Source of the DNA: Micrococcus cohnii
GTDB taxonomy: Bacteria; Actinomycetota; Actinomycetes; Actinomycetales; Micrococcaceae
NCBI RefSeq assembly: GCF_014205175.1
Contig: NZ_JACHNA010000001.1
Span: forward strand, 434,001-498,000
Length of the DNA: 64,000 bases
Direction of reading: 5' to 3'
This document shows, piece by piece, positions 1 through 8,499 of the stretch. The notes beneath the pieces are model-generated. The model was not told the DNA's origin. It searched no databases and saw only the letters and a program-made list of their open reading frames with translations. Made by a program: the position numbers and the translations under genes. Within the stretch, counting starts at the first letter, position 1. The number at the start of each line of letters is the position of its first letter.

Positions 1-2
1 TG

Positions 3-110
3 CGTGCAGAGGTCTCCCTGATGCCGCCCGGCGGAGCCTTCGCCGACACTGTGCCGCTGAGCGTCCCGATCTCCGCGACCGGCGACGCCCGCCCGACGGT
101 GCGCCGGTGA
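3..110 (+). CDS. C-terminal end of an unidentified protein (partial)
   Basis: An open frame entering from the left edge ends at TGA 108-110 and gives 35 residues ending TGDARPTVRR. Codon use is GC-rich at third positions like the neighbours, which supports it as the tail of a real gene, but nothing in 35 residues identifies it. It is separated from prfB by about 107 bases that contain the prfB promoter. The function is unknown. Confidence 0.4.
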   Translation, partial: RAEVSLMPPGGAFADTVPLSVPISATGDARPTVRR

Positions 111-202
111 GCCTCCGGGGTGGGGAGCGAGCGCCAGCCCATGACCGGGGCCCTATCCGACCCCGCTTCACCCCTGCCAGGCCCGCCGGGCACCCCGCGC
201 GG

Positions 203-208
203 TAGACT
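203..208 (+). promoter_or_regulatory. -10 box of prfB, short-leader or leaderless mRNA
   Basis: TAGACT lies 9 bases before the prfB ATG and there is no purine-rich ribosome binding site in between (the spacer is CGCCCCACC). With a usual 6-8 base distance from -10 to transcription start, the message would begin within a few bases of the start codon. The same TAGACT box recurs before sigR, the sulfurtransferase gene and argS. Confidence 0.55.
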
Positions 209-217
209 CGCCCCACC

Positions 218-1360
218 ATGGCTGACACAGACTTCTCCGCAGAGATCGAGTCTCTGCGACACACCCTGAACTCGATCGAGCAGGTGTCCGACCTCGACAA
301 GATCAAGGCCGACATCGCGAAGCTGGAGCAGCAGGCCTCCGCCCCCGACCTCTGGGACGACCCCGAGGCCGCGCAGAAGGTCACCTCCAAGCTCTCCCAC
401 CGGCAGTCCGAGCTGAACCGCATGAAGAAGCTCGCCGACCGCATCGACGACCTCGAGACCACCGTCGAGCTCGCCGTCGAAGAGGACGAACCCTCCCTGC
501 TCGAGGAGGCCGAAACCGAGCGCAAGGCGATCGAGAAGGCCCTCAAGGACCTCGAGGTCGTCACCCTGCTCTCCGGCGAATACGACCCGCGCGAGGCCGT
601 CGTCACCATCCGCGCCGGCGCCGGCGGCGTCGACGCCGCGGACTTCGCCGAGACCCTCATGCGCATGTACCTGCGCTGGGCCGAGCAGCGCGGCTGGTCC
701 ACCAAGGTCATGGACACCTCCTACGCGGAGGAGGCCGGCCTCAAGTCCGCCACCTTCGAGGTCAACGCCCCGTTCGCCTTCGGCACCCTCTCCGTCGAGG
801 CCGGCACGCACCGCCTGGTGCGCATCAGCCCCTTCGACAACCAGGGCCGCCGCCAGACCTCCTTCGCCGCCGTCGAGGTCGTCCCGCTCATCGAGGCCGA
901 CGACTCGATCGAGATCCCCGAGAACGAGCTGAAGATCGACGTCTTCCGCTCCTCCGGACCCGGCGGGCAGTCCGTGAACACCACGGACTCCGCCGTGCGC
1001 ATGACGCACATCCCGACCGGCATTGTCGTCTCGATGCAGAACGAGAAGTCGCAGATCCAGAACCGCGCCGCCGCCCTCCGCGTGCTCCAGTCCCGCCTGC
1101 TGCTGCAGCGCAAGGCCGAGGCCGACGCGAAGAAGAAGGAGATGGCCGGCGACGTCAAGGCGTCCTGGGGCGACCAGATGCGCTCCTACGTGCTGAACCC
1201 CTACCAGATGGTCAAGGACCTGCGCACCAACCACGAGGAGGGCAACCCCTCCGCCGTGTTCGACGGTGCGATCGACGAGTTCATCGACGCGGGCATCCGC
1301 TGGCGCGCCTCGGTCGCCAAGGAGAAGCGCGACGAGGCCGCCGAGAACGCCGCGGACTGA
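218..1360 (+). CDS. prfB: Peptide chain release factor 2
   Basis: RF2 recognises UGA and UAA stop codons in the ribosomal A site and triggers hydrolysis of peptidyl-tRNA. The 380-residue protein has the RF2 stop-codon tripeptide SPF (residues 204-206) and the catalytic GGQ (249-251) within [17 protein letters not shown]. It is full length for the family. The reading frame is continuous from the ATG, so the programmed +1 frameshift used for RF2 autoregulation in many bacteria is absent, as is common in actinobacteria. The start is fixed by the -10 box just upstream. In many relatives ftsE-ftsX follow prfB; here an SRPBCC gene follows after 2 bases. Confidence 0.97.
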   Translation: MADTDFSAEIESLRHTLNSIEQVSDLDKIKADIAKLEQQASAPDLWDDPEAAQKVTSKLSHRQSELNRMKKLADRIDDLETTVELAVEEDEPSLLEEAETERKAIEKALKDLEVVTLLSGEYDPREAVVTIRAGAGGVDAADFAETLMRMYLRWAEQRGWSTKVMDTSYAEEAGLKSATFEVNAPFAFGTLSVEAGTHRLVRISPFDNQGRRQTSFAAVEVVPLIEADDSIEIPENELKIDVFRSSGPGGQSVNTTDSAVRMTHIPTGIVVSMQNEKSQIQNRAAALRVLQSRLLLQRKAEADAKKKEMAGDVKASWGDQMRSYVLNPYQMVKDLRTNHEEGNPSAVFDGAIDEFIDAGIRWRASVAKEKRDEAAENAAD

Positions 1361-1362
1361 GC

Positions 1363-1851
1363 GTGCCGGGTCCGCAGACTGGCACCGACGTGCCTGACCG
1401 GCGCGGTCCCGTCGTGACGGCCGAGGACGTGGTCCCCGCGCCCGCGGCCACCGTCTTCGCGCTGCTCGCGGACCCGGCCACACACCCACGGATCGACGAC
1501 GGAGCCAACGTCGCCGCGCCCGTCGCCCCCGCCCCGATCACCGCGGTGGGACAGACCTTCTGCATGGACAATGCCAACGGCGTGCGCGTCGAATGCATCG
1601 TGCGTCGCCTGGAACCGGGCCGGGTGATCGCGTGGGAGCCCGGCCGCATGGGTGAGCGCCCCAGTGGGCAGCTGTGGACCTGGGAGCTGGCCCCCGACGG
1701 CGACGCCACGCGCGTCCGCCTGACCTATGACGCCTCGGGCCTGGACCGGGCAGACCGGAAGCGCCTGGCGCGTGCCCACGCCCTGAAGCCCGAACGTCTG
1801 GCCGGCTCGATCAGACGTCTGGCCGCGCTCGCAGCCGCCGCAACACGCTGA
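1363..1851 (+). CDS. SRPBCC (START-like) family protein
   Basis: This 162-residue protein begins at GTG two bases after the prfB stop, so it is probably co-transcribed and translationally coupled. After a roughly 20-residue tail, the region from VTAEDVVPAPAATVFALLADPATHP onward looks like the start of an SRPBCC/polyketide cyclase-type helix-grip fold, which encloses a hydrophobic ligand. Later segments VECIVRRLEPGRVIAWEP and WTWELAPDGDATRVRLTYD fit the alternating strands of the fold. No catalytic residues are conserved across this superfamily, so the ligand and role cannot be inferred. The link to prfB is positional only. Confidence 0.75.
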   Translation: MPGPQTGTDVPDRRGPVVTAEDVVPAPAATVFALLADPATHPRIDDGANVAAPVAPAPITAVGQTFCMDNANGVRVECIVRRLEPGRVIAWEPGRMGERPSGQLWTWELAPDGDATRVRLTYDASGLDRADRKRLARAHALKPERLAGSIRRLAALAAAATR

Positions 1852-1909
1852 TCAAGGACGCCGTTCCGAGTCCACCCGCGCGCCGACCCTGACCCCGCAG
1901 ATCACCACC

Positions 1910-1951
1910 GACGGGCGTCGTCCGCAGCCTCCGCTGCGGGCGGCGCCCGTC
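1910..1951 (+). terminator. Rho-independent-like terminator after the prfB operon
   Basis: A GC-rich hairpin: GACGGGCG with further pairing CCGCAGC on the left, GCTGCGG and CGCCCGTC on the right, around a CTCC loop. It lacks a long T-run, as is usual at this GC content. Confidence 0.6.
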
Positions 1952-1989
1952 GTCTGTCCGGTTCGTCCCGTCCCACGGTGGCCGAAGCG

Positions 1990-2028
1990 TGATCCAGGTC
2001 ATACACTGGGCCGCAGTGACCTGGTTCA
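1990..2028 (+). promoter_or_regulatory. Palindromic operator overlapping the thiolase operon promoter
   Basis: TGATCCAGGTCA (1990-2001) and TGACCTGGTTCA (2017-2028) form an inverted repeat that matches at 11 of 12 positions, 15 bases apart. A -10-like TACACT (2002-2007) sits directly between the arms, so a bound dimer would block the promoter. This suggests a local repressor of the thiolase/CoA-transferase operon. The regulator is not in the window next to it, and its family cannot be named from the site. Confidence 0.6.
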
Positions 2029-2118
2029 TCGTCGTTAACTGAGTTCCTCCGAGCTCACGACCGCCCGTCTGACCAGCGCGAGGGCAGACTCCCGCCCCGC
2101 GCGGAAGTGGAGACCACC

Positions 2119-3330
2119 GTGACCGAGCAGACCCTCCCCTCGCCGCAGCCGACCGACGCCGTCATCGTCGGCGGCGCCCGCACCCCCTTCACACGCCTAC
2201 TGGGGCAGCAGGCCTCCCTCTCGGCCGTCGACCTCGGGGCCCACGCCATCCGCCACGCCCTGCAGCGCGCAGACGTCGCCGCCGAGCAGGTGGACACCGT
2301 GATCATGGGCCAGGTCGTCCAGGCCGGACAGGGGCAGAACCCCGCCCGTCAGTCCGCGCTCGCCGCCGGCCTGCCCTGGACCGTGCCGGCCATGACGATC
2401 AACAAGGTCTGCCTCTCCGGTCTCACCGCGGTCATCGACGCCGCCCGCCTCGTCCGGCTCGGCGACGCCCAGGTCGTCGTCGCCGGCGGACAGGAGTCCA
2501 TGACCAACGCCCCGCACCTGCTGGTCGGCGCGCGCAAGGGCTACAAGTACGGCCCGACCACGGTGCTCGACTCGGTCGCCTACGACGGCCTCACCGATGC
2601 CCTGACCAAGGAAGCCATGGGCGAGCTGACCGAGTCCGGCAACGCCGAGCGCAGCCTCGACCGGGCCGCCCAGGACGAGTTCGCCGCGGCCTCGCATCAG
2701 CGCGCCGCCGCGGCCCGATCCGCGGGGATCTTCGAGGGGGAGATCGCCCCGATCGAGATTCCGCAGCGCAAGGCAGAGCCGATCACCGTCGCCGACGACG
2801 AGGGCGTCCGCGAGGACACCACCGCGGAGTCCCTCGCGGCGCTGCGCCCGGCGTTCGCGAAGGACGGCACGATCACCGCCGGCAACGCCTCGCCGCTCTC
2901 CGACGGTGCTGCCGCCGTCGTGGTGACCTCCCGCGCCTACGCCGAGGAGCAGGGCCTGGAGATCGTCGCGACGATCGGCGCGGCCGGACAGACCGCCGGT
3001 CCGAAGGACTCACAGCTGCACTCGCAGCCCTCCGACGCGATCTCCGCGGCCCTGGCTCGCCAGGGCTGGGACGCGACGGACCTGGACTTCCTTGAGATCA
3101 ACGAGGCGTTCGCGGCCGTGGGCCTGCAGTCCCTCACGGACCTGGACTACCCGGCGCAGCGGTGCAACATCCACGGCGGCGCGATCGCCCTGGGGCACCC
3201 GATCGGCGCCTCGGGCGCCCGCCTGGCCCTGCACGCCGCGCTCGAACTGGGCCGCCGCGGCTCCGGGCGCAGCGCCGTCGCCCTGTGCGGCGGCGGTGGT
3301 CAGGGCGAGGCCCTGGTCCTGTTCCGCTGA
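2119..3330 (+). CDS. Acetyl-CoA C-acyltransferase (thiolase)
   Basis: This is a thiolase that cleaves or forms 3-ketoacyl-CoA, probably acetoacetyl-CoA, judging by the adjoining CoA-transferase. It is 403 residues from the GTG at 2119, which has GGAG six bases upstream; an in-frame GTG at 2107 lacks a site and was rejected. The nucleophilic Cys is in [10 protein letters not shown]. The other active-site elements are INEAFAAV, the His in [14 protein letters not shown], and the second Cys in [12 protein letters not shown]. It is first in an operon with scoA and scoB. Together these would convert acetoacetate to two acetyl-CoA, although a beta-ketoadipate (pcaF-pcaIJ) role cannot be excluded from sequence alone. 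Confidence 0.9.
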   Translation: MTEQTLPSPQPTDAVIVGGARTPFTRLLGQQASLSAVDLGAHAIRHALQRADVAAEQVDTVIMGQVVQAGQGQNPARQSALAAGLPWTVPAMTINKVCLSGLTAVIDAARLVRLGDAQVVVAGGQESMTNAPHLLVGARKGYKYGPTTVLDSVAYDGLTDALTKEAMGELTESGNAERSLDRAAQDEFAAASHQRAAAARSAGIFEGEIAPIEIPQRKAEPITVADDEGVREDTTAESLAALRPAFAKDGTITAGNASPLSDGAAAVVVTSRAYAEEQGLEIVATIGAAGQTAGPKDSQLHSQPSDAISAALARQGWDATDLDFLEINEAFAAVGLQSLTDLDYPAQRCNIHGGAIALGHPIGASGARLALHAALELGRRGSGRSAVALCGGGGQGEALVLFR

Positions 3331-3369
3331 GCCGTACACACCGACCCCACCCGTGACGAAAGGACCAGC

Positions 3370-4182
3370 ATGAGCCTGGACAAAACCGTCGCCACGGCCG
3401 CCGAGGCGGTCGCGGACATCCACTCGGGAGCCTCCCTCGCCGTCGGCGGCTTCGGCCTCTCCGGCAACCCGATCCAGCTGATCGAGGCCCTCCACGCCCA
3501 GGGTGCCGACGAACTCTCCATCGTCTCCAACAACTGCGGCGTCGACGACTGGGGGCTGGGCATTCTGCTGACCGCCCAGCGCCTGGCGAAGATGACCAGC
3601 TCCTATGTGGGCGAGAACAAGGAGTTCGCCCGCCAGTACCTCGAAGGTGAGCTCGAGGTCGAGTTGGTCCCGCAGGGCACCCTCGCCGAGAAGCTGCGCG
3701 CCGGCGGTGCCGGCATCCCCGCCTTCTACACCCGCTCTGGAGTCGGCACCCAGGTCGCCGAGGGCGGGCTGCCCATGCGCTACGACGCCGAGGGCAACGT
3801 CGTGAAGGCCTCTGCGCCCAAGCCCACGGCTCCGTTCGTGCTCGGCGCCGGCTACCGGACCGGGACGGAGGACCAGACGCCGGAGACGTACGTCCTGGAG
3901 TCCTCGATCGTCACGGACTTCTCGCTCGTGCACGCCTGGAAGGGCGACCGGCACGGCAACCTGGTGTTCCGCAAGGCCACCCGTCAGTTTGCCCCGCCGG
4001 CCGCGATGGCCGGGCGGGTCTGCATCGCTCAGGTCGAGCAGCTGGTGGAGCCCGGCGAGATCGATCCGGACGACGTCCACCTGCCCGGGGTCTTTGTGCA
4101 CCGTGTCGTTGAGGTCGGCACGGACATCGAGAAGCGGATCGAGAAGCGCACCGTCCGTGCGGCGGGGGAGGAGCAGGCATGA
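3370..4182 (+). CDS. scoA: 3-oxoacid CoA-transferase subunit A
   Basis: This is the A subunit of a two-subunit class I CoA-transferase that moves CoA from succinyl-CoA to a 3-oxoacid such as acetoacetate. It has 270 residues, slightly longer than typical. The N-terminal glycine-rich signature [19 protein letters not shown] binds the CoA-linked intermediate, and [10 protein letters not shown] lies near the C-terminus. It starts at ATG with AGGA upstream, 39 bases after the thiolase. Its stop overlaps the scoB start by 4 bases (ATGA), so the two subunits are coupled in synthesis. Confidence 0.92.
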   Translation: MSLDKTVATAAEAVADIHSGASLAVGGFGLSGNPIQLIEALHAQGADELSIVSNNCGVDDWGLGILLTAQRLAKMTSSYVGENKEFARQYLEGELEVELVPQGTLAEKLRAGGAGIPAFYTRSGVGTQVAEGGLPMRYDAEGNVVKASAPKPTAPFVLGAGYRTGTEDQTPETYVLESSIVTDFSLVHAWKGDRHGNLVFRKATRQFAPPAAMAGRVCIAQVEQLVEPGEIDPDDVHLPGVFVHRVVEVGTDIEKRIEKRTVRAAGEEQA

Positions 4183-4844
4183 GCGAGCAGACGACCGAAC
4201 GTCCGCAGGGACTGAGCCGGGACCAGATGGCCGCTCGGGCGGCCATCGAACTGCCGGACGGGGCGTACGTGAACCTGGGCATCGGCATGCCCACCCTGAT
4301 CCCGAACCACATCCCGGCCGGGCGGTCCGTGGTGCTGCAGTCCGAGAACGGGATCCTCGGCACCGGCCCGTACCCGACCGAGGAAGACGTGGACCCGGAT
4401 TTGATCAACGCCGGAAAGGAGACCGTCACGGTCAACCCCGGCGCCTGCTTCTTCGACTCCGCGCTGAGCTTCGGGATGATCCGCGGCGGCAAGATCGACG
4501 TCGCCGTGCTCGGCGGCATGGAGGTCTCCGCCGCCGGGGACCTGGCCAACTGGATGGTGCCCGGCAAGATGGTCAAGGGCATGGGCGGGGCCATGGACCT
4601 GGTGCACGGCGCGGGTCGGGTCATCGTGATGATGGACCACGTCGCCAAGGACGGCACCGCGAAGATCGTCGAGTCCTGTACTCTGCCGCTGACCGGCCGG
4701 TCCGTGGTGGACCGGATCATCACGGACCTGGCCGTGATCGACGTCGTCGGCACCCCCGAGCGGCCGCGACTGCGGCTGGTGGAGACGGCGCCCGGCATCA
4801 CGCAGGCGCAGGTCCGCGCCCTCACCGGGGCCCCGTTGGAGTGA
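4179..4844 (+). CDS. scoB: 3-oxoacid CoA-transferase subunit B
   Basis: This is the catalytic B subunit of the CoA-transferase. It has 221 residues. The segment [16 protein letters not shown] is the family signature, and the Glu in [11 protein letters not shown] is the residue that forms the glutamyl-CoA thioester. The conserved [19 protein letters not shown] segment follows. Its start overlaps scoA by 4 bases. With scoA and the upstream thiolase it forms a three-gene operon for activating and cleaving acetoacetate; the acid specificity is inferred from this context. Confidence 0.93.
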   Translation: MSEQTTERPQGLSRDQMAARAAIELPDGAYVNLGIGMPTLIPNHIPAGRSVVLQSENGILGTGPYPTEEDVDPDLINAGKETVTVNPGACFFDSALSFGMIRGGKIDVAVLGGMEVSAAGDLANWMVPGKMVKGMGGAMDLVHGAGRVIVMMDHVAKDGTAKIVESCTLPLTGRSVVDRIITDLAVIDVVGTPERPRLRLVETAPGITQAQVRALTGAPLE

Positions 4845-4965
4845 GCCCGGGCCGCCGCGGGGCGGAAGCGGTAGCATGGACGGTCGCGCCTTCTCGGGCG
4901 CGGCCGTTCGGCGTCCGAGCAGGTGCGACGACGACCGGGCACGACGAGCGAGAGGAGCGCCCACG

Positions 4966-5481
4966 ATGGGCAAGAACGCGAAGGGCAAGGCCCCCAAGCA
5001 GCCGGCCCCGGGCGAGCGCGTCGTCATCGCCACCAACCGCAAGGCCCGCCACGACTACACGATCCTCGACACCTACGAGGCCGGCATGGTCCTGCAGGGC
5101 ACCGAGGTGAAGTCCCTGCGCGAGGGCAAGGCCTCGCTCGTCGACGGCTTCGCGGTGTTCTACCGGGACGAGCTGTGGCTCGAGCAGGTGTACATCCCCG
5201 AGTACCTCAACGGCTCCTGGACCAATCACGCGGCGCGCCGCCGCCGCAAGCTGCTGCTGCATCGTCAGGAGCTGACCAGGATCAGCCGGCAGATCCAGGA
5301 CCCGGGCCTGACGATCGTCCCGCTGAGCCTGTATTTCAAGGACGGTCGCGTCAAAGTCGAGATCGGCGTCGCCCGCGGCAACAAGGACTACGACAAGCGC
5401 CAGAAGCTGCGCGAGAAGCAGGACAACCGCGAGGCGCAGCGTGCCCTGCGTGCACGCAATCGGCGAGCAGGGGTGGCCTGA
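4966..5481 (+). CDS. smpB: SsrA-binding protein SmpB
   Basis: SmpB binds tmRNA and places it in the empty A site of stalled ribosomes. It has 171 residues from the ATG at 4966, preceded by GAGAGGAG. An in-frame ATG at 4876 was rejected because the extra 30 residues are unlike SmpB and have no ribosome binding site. The conserved [20 protein letters not shown], the GTEVKSLR motif and the basic C-terminal tail are all present. A -10-like TAGCAT lies at 4872-4877. It is followed by its partner RNA gene ssrA, the standard pairing. Confidence 0.97.
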   Translation: MGKNAKGKAPKQPAPGERVVIATNRKARHDYTILDTYEAGMVLQGTEVKSLREGKASLVDGFAVFYRDELWLEQVYIPEYLNGSWTNHAARRRRKLLLHRQELTRISRQIQDPGLTIVPLSLYFKDGRVKVEIGVARGNKDYDKRQKLREKQDNREAQRALRARNRRAGVA

Positions 5482-5565
5482 GTACTTCTCCGTGGTAAAG
5501 TTGGGTACTCGCCTCGCAGGGTCAGGTTCTGCGACGCACCGCCCCTCACGGGCGAACAGTGGTGA

Positions 5566-5601
5566 TTGACAACCTCATAGAGGGAGTCGACCCCGACACA
5601 C
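5566..5601 (+). promoter_or_regulatory. Candidate ssrA promoter region
   Basis: A perfect -35 hexamer TTGACA (5566-5571) lies about 30 bases before the mature 5' end of tmRNA. The -10 is not clear: CGACAC at 5595-5600 would leave too short a leader and GTCGAC at 5589-5594 is poor. Further upstream, GAGTAC (5480-5485) and GTACTC (5505-5510) form a 6-base inverted repeat around a -10-like TAAAGT. Confidence 0.35.
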
Positions 5602-5969
5602 GGGGCCGATCGGTTTCGACGATGCACGTCGCGACAGGGGAAGCGGGCCGAGGATGCAGAGTCATCTCGAAAACGCTCTCTGCACACCAATAAGTGCCGA
5701 ATCTAAGCGCACTGACTTCGCTCTCGCTGCCTGATCAGTGATCGAGTCCGTCAGCCCGGGGTCGCTATCGCCCCGGATCCTGGCGTCAGCTAGATAGCCA
5801 CTGGGCGTCACCCCTGCCGGGGGTCGTGGCGCCGACATCAATCCGGCTGGGCCCGGGTTGTCCGCCCGTCTGCGGGACGGACAGGGCCGAGCAACACCCG
5901 CAGCAGACTGCGCCCGGAGAAGCCCTGACAACACTGCATCGGACGCGGGTTCAATTCCCGCCGGCTCCA
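5602..5969 (+). ncRNA. ssrA: Transfer-messenger RNA (tmRNA)
   Basis: tmRNA rescues ribosomes stalled on broken mRNAs and tags the nascent protein for proteolysis. The 5' end GGGGCCG pairs with CGGCTCC at the 3' end to form the tRNA-like acceptor stem, with the G-U pair at the third position that marks alanine identity. The T arm GCGGGTTCAATTCCCGC and the 5' GATCGGTTTCGAC are diagnostic. The terminal CCA is not fully encoded (genome reads A then CCG), so it must be added. At 368 bases it is a standard one-piece tmRNA. It lies 120 bases after smpB. Confidence 0.97.
5696..5734 (+). other. ssrA: tmRNA tag reading frame
   Basis: Translation resumes at GCC 5696 and ends at TGA 5732-5734, giving the 12-residue degradation tag AESKRTDFALAA. 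The LAA end is the usual ClpXP/ClpAP recognition signal. The tag supports assignment to Micrococcus. Confidence 0.93.
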
Positions 5970-5990
5970 CCGACCTCGTCGACCGCGAGG

Positions 5991-6032
5991 CACAGGACCC
6001 CGGTCCCTCTCACGAGGGGCCGGGGTCCTGTG
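5991..6032 (+). terminator. Strong hairpin terminator after ssrA
   Basis: CACAGGACCCCGG (5991-6003) pairs perfectly with CCGGGGTCCTGTG (6020-6032), with an inner CCCTC/GAGGG extension. It lies about 20 bases after the tmRNA 3' end. Confidence 0.85.
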
Positions 6033-6157
6033 CTGTGTTGGCTTCCTCGTGCGTGACTCACGCGTTCCGGCAGCGCCCGGGTCCGTGCTTTCCCCGCGCA
6101 GGGGGAGGAGACTGAAGGTGCCCCCACACAAGGAACGCACAGCAGGAGGATCCTCAC

Positions 6158-7243
6158 ATGAGCACCATGCGCGCCGCTCGTTTCCATGCCCAGAAGGACA
6201 TCCGCGTCGACGAGGTACCGGTGCCGACACCGGGCAACGGCCAGGTGCTGATCGACGTGGCCTGGTGCGGCATCTGCGGCACCGACCTACACGAGTACCT
6301 CGAGGGCCCGATCTTCATCCCGCAGTGCGGGCACCCGCATCCGATCTCCGGCGAGGAGCCGCCGGTCGTCATGGGGCACGAGTTCTCCGGCGTCGTCGCC
6401 GCGCTCGGTGAGGGAGTCACGGACCTCGAGGTGGGGGACCACGTCGTGATCGAGCCGTACATCATCCGCCCGGACGTGAACACCGGCCCGAACTCGAAGA
6501 CATACCACCTCTCGCAGGACATGAACTTCATCGGCCTCGGCGGCCACGGCGGCGGCCTTGCCGAGAAGATCGCCGTCGACCGCCGCTGGGCCCACAAGAT
6601 CTCCAAGGACGTGCCCCTGGACGAGGCCGCTCTGCTCGAGCCGCTCACCGTCGGCTTCCACGCCGTCGAGCGCTCCGACGTGCAGCACGGAGACGTGGCT
6701 CTCATCGGCGGCGCGGGCCCGATCGGCCTGCTCACCGCGGCCGTGCTCAAAGCGCAGGGCGTGACCGTCGTGATGTCCGAGCTGTCTGCGCTACGCCGTC
6801 AGAAGGCGATCGAGTCCGGTGTCGCGGACCACGCGTTTGACCCGCGCGAGACCGATGTGGTCGAGGAGGTGAAGAAGCTTACCGACGGCCGCGGCGCCGA
6901 CGTCGCGTTCGAGTGCACCTCGGTGCAGGTCGTGCTCGACACCCTCATGGACGCGGTCAGGCCACGCGGCGTGATCGTCGTCGTCTCCATCTGGGGCCAC
7001 CGCTCGGACTTCGACATCCACAAGCTCGTGATGAAGGAGATCGACCTGCGCGGCACGATCGCCTACGTCAACAACCATCCGGCCACGATCGAGCTGCTCG
7101 AGTCCGGCAAGATCGACCTGAAGCCGTTCATCACCGGCAGGACCGGTCTGGACGGGCTCGTCGACGAGGGGTTCGACACCCTCATCCACCGCAACGAGAC
7201 CGCCGTGAAGATCCTCGTCTCCCCGTCGGGCGAGGGCCTCTGA
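6158..7243 (+). CDS. Zinc-dependent 2,3-butanediol dehydrogenase-type alcohol dehydrogenase
   Basis: This is a medium-chain dehydrogenase of 361 residues, most like (R,R)-2,3-butanediol dehydrogenases that interconvert acetoin and butanediol with NAD(H). The catalytic zinc ligands are the Cys in WCGICGTDLHEY and the His-Glu in VMGHEFSG. The long insert from LEGPIFIPQCGHPHP is typical of the BDH branch. The four-Cys structural zinc lobe is absent. The Rossmann motif GGAGPIGLLTA is near residue 187. A strong GGAGG precedes the ATG. It stands alone between two terminators. Substrate assignment is from family resemblance and could also be another secondary diol. Confidence 0.85.
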   Translation: MSTMRAARFHAQKDIRVDEVPVPTPGNGQVLIDVAWCGICGTDLHEYLEGPIFIPQCGHPHPISGEEPPVVMGHEFSGVVAALGEGVTDLEVGDHVVIEPYIIRPDVNTGPNSKTYHLSQDMNFIGLGGHGGGLAEKIAVDRRWAHKISKDVPLDEAALLEPLTVGFHAVERSDVQHGDVALIGGAGPIGLLTAAVLKAQGVTVVMSELSALRRQKAIESGVADHAFDPRETDVVEEVKKLTDGRGADVAFECTSVQVVLDTLMDAVRPRGVIVVVSIWGHRSDFDIHKLVMKEIDLRGTIAYVNNHPATIELLESGKIDLKPFITGRTGLDGLVDEGFDTLIHRNETAVKILVSPSGEGL

Positions 7244-7278
7244 CGCCCAGCTGACACGGGCCTGGCCGGTGAACATGG

Positions 7279-7311
7279 ACCCCGTCGATGCTGCGTGCGT
7301 CGGCGGGGTTT
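7279..7311 (+). terminator. Terminator hairpin after the butanediol dehydrogenase
   Basis: ACCCCGTCGATG pairs (with G-U pairs) with CGTCGGCGGGGT, followed by TTT. A -10-like TACCCT for the next gene lies at 7326-7331. Confidence 0.55.
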
Positions 7312-7382
7312 CGTGCGAGGGGCGATACCCTCGAGGTTTGTCGACGGGACGTTCCCGGGAGCCGAAGGACGGGAGGGCAGGC

Positions 7383-8078
7383 ATGGCACGTGTGAAGACG
7401 ATGACGCGGCGGCGGTTCGCGCGGCTTTCGGAGGAGGAGCTGGTGGCGGCGGTGCCGTTCCGGGTGAAGGTGGCCTGGACCGGCTGGTGGCTGGGGTTGG
7501 CGATCTTCGTTGGTGGGGCGTGGTTCTTCGCGTGGGTGTTGTTCTTCTCGGAGGGGGAGGCGACGCCGATGGGGCAGATGTACAAGGCGTTGATGTGGGT
7601 CGGGTTGCCGGTGTGTCTGTTCTTTCTGCCGGTGTATGTGGTCGGGTGTCTGTTTCCTCGGCATCTGACGGTGACGGAGGAGGGGCTCTCGACGCGGTGG
7701 TGGTCGGTGAGCTGGTTGCAGGTCGAGCAGATCGGGTACACAGGCGAGGTTGCCCCGGGTAAGGTGCAGGTGTTGTTCCGGGTGAGTCCGCAGTTGTGGG
7801 AGTCGGGGCTGCGGGAAGCGAACCGGTGGGACTCAGGGATGCCGTTCGGTGGCGGCGGGTTGACGCGGGCCCGGCCCTGGGTCAGGACTCAGCGGAATCT
7901 GCTGCCCTTTGTTGTCGATCTAGGCGATCTCTTCCAGGTGCTGCATCATCGTGCGTGGCAGAGGGCTGGCCATGAGGGTGGGTATGGAGACGGTTACCCG
8001 GTGGTTCCGGACGGTCGTCGTGCGGTGGCCCCGAACACGCCGGCCGAGGACGAGGAGCCCGCCCCAGGAAGGTGCTAG
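7383..8078 (+). CDS. Membrane protein of unknown function with deviant codon use
   Basis: This 231-residue protein has two predicted membrane segments near residues 33-55 and 71-94. A cytoplasmic domain follows that contains WSVSWLQVEQIGY and VQVLFRVSPQLWESGLREANRW, and the tail is Pro/Glu-rich. The topology resembles small PH-like membrane proteins, but I do not recognise the family. The start is the ATG at 7383, after GGGAGGG; an in-frame GTG at 7269 has no site. Third positions favour G and T (TTG, GTG, GCG, CGG) rather than the C of the neighbours, which suggests foreign origin or weak selection on expression. It converges with the crcB pair. Confidence 0.75.
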   Translation: MARVKTMTRRRFARLSEEELVAAVPFRVKVAWTGWWLGLAIFVGGAWFFAWVLFFSEGEATPMGQMYKALMWVGLPVCLFFLPVYVVGCLFPRHLTVTEEGLSTRWWSVSWLQVEQIGYTGEVAPGKVQVLFRVSPQLWESGLREANRWDSGMPFGGGGLTRARPWVRTQRNLLPFVVDLGDLFQVLHHRAWQRAGHEGGYGDGYPVVPDGRRAVAPNTPAEDEEPAPGRC

Positions 8079-8121
8079 CGATGCTCGGGCCTCCGTGCTG
8101 GGCGCCGGCCGCGCAGGGAGC

Positions 8122-8499
8122 TCAACCGGCAACCAGGAGGACACCGAGGGTCGCCGCCGCCATACCGCACAGCAGGTGGAGGGGCCACAGGAGCAGGGCC
8201 TTCCCGACCCGCCCGTCCAGCACGTGTTCGGCGGCATCAGCGGCGACGGTGGAGAACGTGCCCAGCGCAAGCACGAATGCCACCCCCGCGGTCAGCACCG
8301 CCGGCGCCCACACCGGCGAGGGAGAGCTTGTCCACACAGTGACGCCGGTGACGACCCCGGCCAGGAAGGAGGCCGCCGTGTTGGCGGTCAGAACGCCCCA
8401 GGTGCCCAGCCGCTGATCGAGCAGGAACCGCAGGGCGACGCCGACTGCGGCCCCGACCGTCGCCAGGGTGACCACGAGCGCGAACATGCCGGCACTCAT
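8122..8499 (-). CDS. crcB: Fluoride channel subunit CrcB/Fluc (second copy)
   Basis: This 125-residue, four-helix membrane protein belongs to the CrcB/Fluc family, which exports fluoride as dual-topology dimers. The signature segment LGTWGVLTANTAASFLAG and the pore-lining LALGTFSTVAAD are visible. Its start overlaps the stop of the upstream crcB by 4 bases. Tandem crcB pairs often form heterodimers of opposite topology; whether this one does is inference. It is the last gene of hisN-crcB-crcB. Confidence 0.88.
   Translation of the reverse strand: MSAGMFALVVTLATVGAAVGVALRFLLDQRLGTWGVLTANTAASFLAGVVTGVTVWTSSPSPVWAPAVLTAGVAFVLALGTFSTVAADAAEHVLDGRVGKALLLWPLHLLCGMAAATLGVLLVAG

Noticed and set aside
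218-320. Programmed frameshift in prfB
   Set aside because: The reading frame is open from the ATG through the SPF and GGQ motifs, with no in-frame TGA near the start.
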